A stretch of DNA of 10,649 nt, taken from assembly GCA_015486815.1 (NCBI GenBank), contig WFQY01000496.1:1-10649 (forward strand), in the 5' to 3' direction. Position 1 is the stretch's first letter, and the number at the start of each line of letters is the position of its first letter. Shown here piece by piece: positions 6,109 through 10,649 of this stretch. The position numbers were made by a program, and so were the translations under genes. The notes under the pieces were generated by a model. It searched no databases, was not told the origin of the DNA, and worked only from the letters and a program-made list of their open reading frames with translations. Source of the DNA: Phycisphaerae bacterium (GTDB lineage: Bacteria; Planctomycetota; Phycisphaerae; JAAYCJ01).

Positions 6109-7293
6109 TTACTTTTCGTCCAAAATTTCTATCGTCTCGAATGGCTTGCCCGAGAGAAATTCCAAACTCGCTCCGCCACCTGTCGAAACGTGCGTCATCT
6201 TATCTGTCAAACCCGCCTGCCTGACCGCAGACGCGCTATCTCCGCCACCTATCACCGTAATGCCTCCGTTCGCTGTTACCTGAGCTACCGCTTGTGCGAC
6301 CTCAAACGTACCCTTATCGAACGGCGATATCTCAAACGCACCGACAGGCCCATTCCATACGACTGTCTTAGCCGACTTGATTATTTCGCAGAACATCTTG
6401 ACCGACTCAGACCCAATATCCAATCCCTGCCAACCATCGTCAATTGCACCCTTGCATACTTTCGTCTCGGTGCCTTCTTTGAACTCTCTACCGCAGACCG
6501 TATCCACCGGCAGCACAAGTTTATCCCCGCCAGCTGACATTAACTCCCGAGCCAAATCAAGCTTATCATCTTCGACAAGCGAATCACCGATAGGCTTATT
6601 CTGAGCCTTCATAAACGTATATGCCATCGCACCGCCAATCAGCAGCTTATCCACTTTCTTCAGCAAATTCTTAATTACCTCTATCTTATCTCCGACTTTC
6701 GCTCCACCGAGTATTGCGACAAACGGACGAATCGGATTATCCAAAGCCTCTCCGAGATACTTCAATTCTTTCTCAATCAAAAATCCGATTACCTTAGGAC
6801 CCTCGATAACCTTAGGCACACCATAAGTCGATGCATGCTTACGATGCGCGGTACCGAAAGCATCATTAACATAAATATCACCTAAACTTGCAAGTTGACG
6901 GGCAAAATTCTCATCGTTATCGGTCTCTTCTTTGTGAAATCGCAAATTTTCCAGCACGAGAATTTCACCGTCAGCAAGACCATCTGCCGCCTGCTTAACC
7001 TTTTCACCAACACAATCGTCAAAAAACTTCACTTCTTTACCCAGCAACACACCAAGCTGGTCAGCTGCAGGCTTGAGTGAATATTCAGGCTTAACCTGTC
7101 CCTTAGGCCGACCCAAATGACTCATCAGTATCAATCGTCCGCCACGCTCGATAACATTCTTTATCGTTGGCAGAGCTTGCACTATTCGATTATCATCCGC
7201 AACCTTACCGTCTTGTATCGGCACATTAAAATCAACACGCATCAAAACTTTCTTACCCGCAGGATTAATATCAGCTACCGTTTTCTTCGCCAT
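6109..7293 (-). CDS. pgk: Phosphoglycerate kinase
   Basis: This 394-aa cytoplasmic glycolytic enzyme transfers a phosphate from 1,3-bisphosphoglycerate to ADP, giving 3-phosphoglycerate and ATP. Family motifs are complete and in order: RVDFNVP (19-25, substrate-binding R19, D21 and N23), SHLGRPKG (57-64), LENLRFHKEE, YVNDAFGTAHRKHAS, AILGGAKVGDKI, LLIGGAMAYTF, VWNGPVGAFE, GGGDS (349-353) and HVSTGGGASLEFLSGK near the C-terminus. Length is normal. I start at the ATG at 7291-7293 (MAKKT), 7 nt after an AGGAG ribosome site (7301-7305). An in-frame ATG 11 codons upstream would add residues not typical of the family. It lies 103 nt downstream of gap on the same strand and should be co-transcribed with it, with a terminator-like hairpin between them. 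Confidence 0.98.
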   Translation of the reverse strand: MAKKTVADINPAGKKVLMRVDFNVPIQDGKVADDNRIVQALPTIKNVIERGGRLILMSHLGRPKGQVKPEYSLKPAADQLGVLLGKEVKFFDDCVGEKVKQAADGLADGEILVLENLRFHKEETDNDENFARQLASLGDIYVNDAFGTAHRKHASTYGVPKVIEGPKVIGFLIEKELKYLGEALDNPIRPFVAILGGAKVGDKIEVIKNLLKKVDKLLIGGAMAYTFMKAQNKPIGDSLVEDDKLDLARELMSAGGDKLVLPVDTVCGREFKEGTETKVCKGAIDDGWQGLDIGSESVKMFCEIIKSAKTVVWNGPVGAFEISPFDKGTFEVAQAVAQVTANGGITVIGGGDSASAVRQAGLTDKMTHVSTGGGASLEFLSGKPFETIEILDEK

Positions 7294-7334
7294 TGCTTGT
7301 CTCCTATGATAACAATTCGACAACACCCTTTGTG

Positions 7335-7371
7335 AAAAACCTGCGAAACTCGGGGTGAAAAGTCCCGCAGG
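7335..7371 (-). terminator. Terminator-like hairpin between gap and pgk
   Basis: On the - strand CCTGCG (7371 to 7366) pairs with CGCAGG (7345 to 7340), with an additional GG/CC possibility in the loop, and is followed at once by five T (7339 to 7335). It lies 25 nt past the gap stop and ~42 nt before the pgk start. The stem is short and the loop large, so partial termination or 3'-end protection of the gap message is more likely than a full stop. Confidence 0.5.
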
Positions 7372-7396
7372 AAAATCTTCTTAATCGATCACCTAC

Positions 7397-8446
7397 TTAA
7401 AGCAATCCGCCCAACTTCTTAATCAAGTCAGCTGTCCTGGAGGAATATCCCCATTCGTTGTCATACCAACTGAGAACTCTTACGAAATTACTGCCGTCTT
7501 TAGGCATCGTCATTGTCGAAAGACCATCGAAGATACTACTCGAAGAACAACCGATAATATCGCAACTTACAATCGGATCTTCCGTATATTCGAGAATACC
7601 TTTAAGCTTACCCTCAGCTGCCTGCTTGATAGCTTGATTTACCTGCTCAACTGTTACTTCCTTACCAAGCTCACACGTCAGATCGACGCACGAACCCGTG
7701 CAAACAGGAACACGCATAGCACAGCCGTCTAATTTACCATTAAGCTCGGGAATAACCTTACCTACTGCCTTCGCTGCTCCGGTAGTCGTCGGAATCACAT
7801 TGATAGCAGCTGCCCTTGCCCTACGAAGGTCGCTATGAATCAAATCCAATATCCGCTGATCATTCGTATATGCGTGAATAGTCGTCATCAATCCCTTTAC
7901 GATACCGAACTCATCATTCAGCACCTTAACTACCGGTGCAAGACAGTTTGTCGTACACGATGCATTCGATACCGTCGTAATCGACTTATCAAGTTTATCG
8001 TCATTCACACCGAGCACGATAGTAACATCAGGCTCATCCTTACACGGTGCGGAAATAACCACTTTCTTCGCACCAGCTTCAAGGTGAGTATCATAGCCAG
8101 CCTTGTAATCAGCATCACCAGGCTTACCTTTCTGCCTGCTTCTGAAAATGCCCGTGCTTTCCAATACCACATCAACGCCCAAATCGCCCCATCCCAACTT
8201 AGCAGGATCTTTTTGCGCGAGAATCTTGATTGTTTTACCATTAACCGTAATCGTATCTTCCGTTCCGCTAACCTCACCGTCGAATTTACGATGCACACTG
8301 TCATATTTCAACAGATGTGCCAACGTCTTTCCGTCGGAAAGATCATTTATCGCTACGACATCGAAATCCTGCGCATCTTTCATCATCGCGCGAAACACAA
8401 GCCTACCTATACGACCGAATCCGTTAATACCAACCTTTACTGCCAT
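7397..8446 (-). CDS. gap: Glyceraldehyde-3-phosphate dehydrogenase, type I
   Basis: This 349-aa enzyme oxidises and phosphorylates glyceraldehyde-3-phosphate to 1,3-bisphosphoglycerate with NAD+, and so feeds the product of the next gene, pgk. The N-terminal NAD fold begins VGINGFGRIGR (5-15). AINDLSD with D35 points to NAD rather than NADP. The catalytic cysteine is C164 in SNASCTTNCLAP and its histidine partner is H191 in TTIHAYT. WYDNEWGYS lies near the C-terminus. The chain is ~11 residues longer than E. coli GapA, because of an insertion between TGIF and HLEAGAKK (about 102-120). This looks like a lineage variant rather than damage. A GAGGAG ribosome site (8455-8460) lies 8 nt before the ATG. 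Promoter-like boxes are upstream at 8514-8542. Confidence 0.98.
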   Translation of the reverse strand: MAVKVGINGFGRIGRLVFRAMMKDAQDFDVVAINDLSDGKTLAHLLKYDSVHRKFDGEVSGTEDTITVNGKTIKILAQKDPAKLGWGDLGVDVVLESTGIFRSRQKGKPGDADYKAGYDTHLEAGAKKVVISAPCKDEPDVTIVLGVNDDKLDKSITTVSNASCTTNCLAPVVKVLNDEFGIVKGLMTTIHAYTNDQRILDLIHSDLRRARAAAINVIPTTTGAAKAVGKVIPELNGKLDGCAMRVPVCTGSCVDLTCELGKEVTVEQVNQAIKQAAEGKLKGILEYTEDPIVSCDIIGCSSSSIFDGLSTMTMPKDGSNFVRVLSWYDNEWGYSSRTADLIKKLGGLL

Positions 8447-8513
8447 CAGACTATCTCCTCAAAAAAAGTTGAATTTAATTTACCTGTAAAACTTTGGTTT
8501 TGGTTAAACCATA

Positions 8514-8542
8514 ACAATAAACTCCATTTTAAGCGGAATCAA
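8514..8542 (-). promoter_or_regulatory. Probable gap-pgk promoter
   Basis: On the - strand TTGATT (8542 to 8537) and TATTGT (8519 to 8514) are separated by 17 nt, each matching 4 of 6 sigma-70-type consensus bases. An A-rich run (complement of 8543-8550) lies just upstream like an UP element. Transcription would start near 8506, leaving a ~60-nt leader. The leader includes GGTTTAACC (complement of 8502-8510), a small inverted repeat that could be an operator. Confidence 0.4.
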
Positions 8543-8608
8543 GTTTTTTTTGCCAAACGTAAAAAATAATTGTAATCATCCACACCCCCTACACCATTCC
8601 GCAATCCC

Positions 8609-8724
8609 GAAAACTCCTCGCAAATAACGCGGAGTTCCGTAAGGAACGCAGCGCAAAAACCCTGCAAAGGGTCATTCCGTAATTTTTCGCCGACAGGCGG
8701 AAAATATACGGAATCCATCCTCAA
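8609..8724. repeat. Dispersed four-hairpin repeat, copy B
   Basis: This copy matches 1-116 in the same orientation, with 48 identical bases in the core (8634-8681). It keeps both tetraloop hairpins (8634-8647 and 8659-8672). The long hairpin, 8674-8691 with 8696-8714, survives with one T-G wobble and one bulged base, and the first stem has a T-G wobble in place of T-A. Like copy A it lies ~200 nt before a + strand gene. Confidence 0.8.
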
Positions 8725-8754
8725 TCATCAATTCTGCCAAAGGCGCATCTTCGT

Positions 8755-8772
8755 CTCCGCCGAAGGGCGGAG
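8755..8772. repeat. GC-rich hairpin
   Basis: CTCCGCC (8755-8761) pairs perfectly with GGCGGAG (8766-8772) around loop GAAG. TCG (8751-8753) and CGA (8778-8780) could extend it with mismatches. No T run follows directly. It may be another dispersed palindrome, but only one copy is in the window. Confidence 0.5.
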
Positions 8773-8793
8773 GACTCCGACATCAATCTTCAA

Positions 8794-8830
8794 TTCTTTT
8801 TTCTCTCCTCTCTCTTCTCTCTTCTTCTTC
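8794..8830. repeat. 37-nt homopyrimidine tract
   Basis: Every base from 8794 to 8830 is C or T on the + strand, with mirror-symmetric stretches such as CTTCTCTCTTC. Such tracts can adopt triplex DNA, but here it may simply be low-complexity spacer. It ends 104 nt before the herA-like start. Confidence 0.6.
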
Positions 8831-8934
8831 AATCCCCAATCCGCAATTCGCAATCCGCAATCAACTTAACCTCTTCCCAAATCTGTCCGATAAACACAAT
8901 AGGTCTCGATACTCTTTTCACAAAGGAAGCGAAT

Positions 8935-10649
8935 ATGCTCGAAGAGCTAACACAAACAACGGACATACAATCAGTCAACGCCGATATCGATTTGGGCTTT
9001 GTCTGCGACGTACACGGCAACACGGTTCGTCTTAAGCTTTCCGACAACTACGCAGAATACATCAAGGACAATCGAATCGCACAGATAGCAAGTTTTGTCA
9101 TAATACCAATCCCCGACACACGCATTATCGGGCTAATAGAATCCATCACTTTCGACGACAAAAAACAGACAGGATATATCACTGTTCATCTGCTCGGCCA
9201 GATATCCGACGGAAGATTCCTACGTGGCGTAAACAATTATCCTCTGCCAGGCGATATTGCTATGCCTGCTGACGAGTCCGACCTCGATGCCATTTTCAAC
9301 AAACACGACCGCAACAATCCCGACAATACCGACATTGCGCTCGGAAAGCTTGCTATGAACACAAACTACGATGTTCATCTCAGTGGTCAGCACTTCTTCA
9401 CCAAACACGCTGCAATACTCGGCAACAGCGGTGCAGGAAAAAGCTGGACCGTTACTCGAATAATCGCCGAGTCCATCAAACATCCGAACACACAAATCAT
9501 CCTCTTCGACTTGCACGGCGAATATCGAGACGCATTCAGCTCAACCAAAGGTACGCTAAATCAAAACATAACATACATCGACGAAACCGACCTTATCGTC
9601 CCATATTGGCTCTTGACTTATAACGAGATTGAAACCCTATTCGTTGACCGTTCCGACACCAGGCTAATTCCCAACCAGACAGGCTTTCTCAAGCAAGCTC
9701 TGCGAAAACTCAAAAAACCCGCCGCCAAAAATCTCAGCCTGCTTACAAGCTACAATGTCGATACACCAATATATTTTTCGCTCGAACAATTAAAACTATA
9801 CGCCGAAAATATGAACCAAGCACGTTTCGTGCTCAATACCAACCGGTACGCCTTTGCTAAAAACGCCCTGCGTAACCTCCCGCCCGACAAACAGGAACAA
9901 TTACTCCTAACCCAAAAGGTGCAGTTCAACCAAGGCAACGCCGAAGGCGAAGTCCCCCACGCTACTTACTTTCACTCACTAACAGGCATGCTCGACCTGC
10001 TCGAAAACAAACTAAACGATAAACGCTACGATTTCCTACTTCGCCCGATTATTCACGCACGAGAATCGAAATTATTCTCATCGCTATTCCCACAGATAAG
10101 CGAAGACCGAGACGATTGGTCCGAGATGATAGTTTGGCTGCTTAAGCTCTTTACAGGCGATATTACACCTCGACGAAACCTAACCATCATCGACCTAAGC
10201 GGAATACCTTATGAGATTATCGACCTCACCGTAGGCCTGCTTACACGAATGATTTTCGACTTCAACTTTTATACTCCCGCAAACGCACGCAGACCCATTG
10301 TCCTATTTTTCGAAGAAGCTCACAATTACATACCCGCCGAGCCAAACGAAAAAGGAAACTTCGCACGAACAGCTATCGAGCGAGTTGCCAAAGAAGGGCG
10401 AAAGTATGGCGTCTCTGCTGTCGTCGTTTCGCAACGACCGCGAGACCTTTCACCTACCGTCCTAAGCCAGTGCAACAACGTCATTGCTATGCGTATAAGC
10501 AATCCCGACGATCAAAACTATGTCAGCAAAATCGTATCCGACCAATTCGCAGGCTTGATTTCCATGCTACCCGTACTTCGACCAGGCGAAGGTTTTGTCA
10601 TAGGCGACAGCGTCCCCCTGCCGATGCGTACGCTTATCTCCCCCCCCGA
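8935..10649 (+). CDS. HerA-like ATPase (DUF87), 3'-truncated by the window
   Basis: The frame is open for 571 codons to the window end. HerA-type hexameric ATPases move DNA, classically with the nuclease NurA in end resection and in some anti-phage systems with other effectors. An N-terminal beta-rich HAS-barrel-like part covers ~1-145. Walker A is GNSGAGKS (163-170), and FDLHGEYRDAF follows at about 193. A long helical insert precedes Walker B, PIVLFFEEAHNYIP with E460 and E461. ARTAIERVAKEGRKYGV and SQRPRDLSPTVLSQCNN are the usual sensor and arginine regions. The ATG follows an AAGGA ribosome site (8923-8927) by 7 nt. No partner nuclease is in view, and upstream is only the divergent gap. 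The last bases include C8 (10640-10647), so the true end may be disturbed. Confidence 0.92.
   Translation, partial: MLEELTQTTDIQSVNADIDLGFVCDVHGNTVRLKLSDNYAEYIKDNRIAQIASFVIIPIPDTRIIGLIESITFDDKKQTGYITVHLLGQISDGRFLRGVNNYPLPGDIAMPADESDLDAIFNKHDRNNPDNTDIALGKLAMNTNYDVHLSGQHFFTKHAAILGNSGAGKSWTVTRIIAESIKHPNTQIILFDLHGEYRDAFSSTKGTLNQNITYIDETDLIVPYWLLTYNEIETLFVDRSDTRLIPNQTGFLKQALRKLKKPAAKNLSLLTSYNVDTPIYFSLEQLKLYAENMNQARFVLNTNRYAFAKNALRNLPPDKQEQLLLTQKVQFNQGNAEGEVPHATYFHSLTGMLDLLENKLNDKRYDFLLRPIIHARESKLFSSLFPQISEDRDDWSEMIVWLLKLFTGDITPRRNLTIIDLSGIPYEIIDLTVGLLTRMIFDFNFYTPANARRPIVLFFEEAHNYIPAEPNEKGNFARTAIERVAKEGRKYGVSAVVVSQRPRDLSPTVLSQCNNVIAMRISNPDDQNYVSKIVSDQFAGLISMLPVLRPGEGFVIGDSVPLPMRTLISPP

Larger units (their letters stand above)
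8447..8934. other. Divergent intergenic region between gap and herA-like gene
   Basis: These 488 bases contain no gene that I can support. From left to right they hold the gap leader and promoter, the second four-hairpin repeat, a GC-rich hairpin, a homopyrimidine tract and short CAATC/CAATCCGCAAT repeats (about 8829-8866). A weak GATACT box at 8908-8913 could serve the herA-like gene, but no good -35 partner is visible. Confidence 0.7.

Noticed and set aside
7294..7326. Upstream ATG extending PGK by 11 residues
   Set aside because: The extra residues are not typical of PGK, and the good AGGAG ribosome site lies inside this extension, 7 nt before the MAKKT start.
7835..8569. Long + strand frame of 244 codons antisense to gap
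   Set aside because: It lies almost wholly opposite a fully conserved GAPDH gene and resembles no protein family. The length is explained by the codon use of gap on the other strand.

Overview
This window looks like a chromosomal stretch from a bacterium of moderate GC content with a Gram-negative-type envelope. A planctomycete of the Phycisphaerae type is my best guess. It rests on the C-terminal signature of the secreted hypothetical protein at 896-1480, the antiporter-EIIA fusion and the GAPDH variant, not on any marker gene, so treat it as tentative. No phage genes, transposase, CRISPR array, tRNA or rRNA is visible.

Layout. 1-292 is a non-coding leader with a ~115-bp repeat made of four hairpins (1-116), a second type of palindromic repeat (158-207) and a possible promoter. 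293-5191 is a compact + strand gene row, probably one operon: LemA-family membrane protein, secreted basic hypothetical protein, divergent Gfo/Idh/MocA-like protein, guanine deaminase (guaD), and a CPA2-type cation/proton antiporter fused to a PTS EIIA domain. Intergenic gaps are 24, 6, 22 and 2 bp. 5192-6108 is a 0.9-kb gene-free stretch between convergent genes. It is packed with repeats: a 176-bp tandem duplication carrying triplicated 18-bp motifs, flanking ~60-bp direct repeats 720 bp apart, and several copies or half-copies of the palindromic family. 6109-8446 holds the glycolytic pair gap then pgk on the - strand, transcribed in that order, with a terminator-like hairpin between them. 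8447-8934 is the divergent intergenic region, with the gap promoter, the second copy of the four-hairpin repeat, another hairpin, a homopyrimidine tract and short CAATC-type repeats. 8935 to the window end is a HerA/DUF87-type ATPase, open at the 3' end, finishing in a C8 run.

Function. gap and pgk encode consecutive glycolytic steps, and pgk recovers ATP. The five-gene row has no single obvious pathway: guaD is purine salvage, the antiporter handles monovalent cation/proton exchange and may be under PTS control, and LemA and the secreted protein act at or outside the membrane. The window contains no complete new multi-gene system that I can defend. The most interesting signals are the antiporter-EIIA fusion and the structured repeat families, one of which keeps its pairing while its inner sequence changes.
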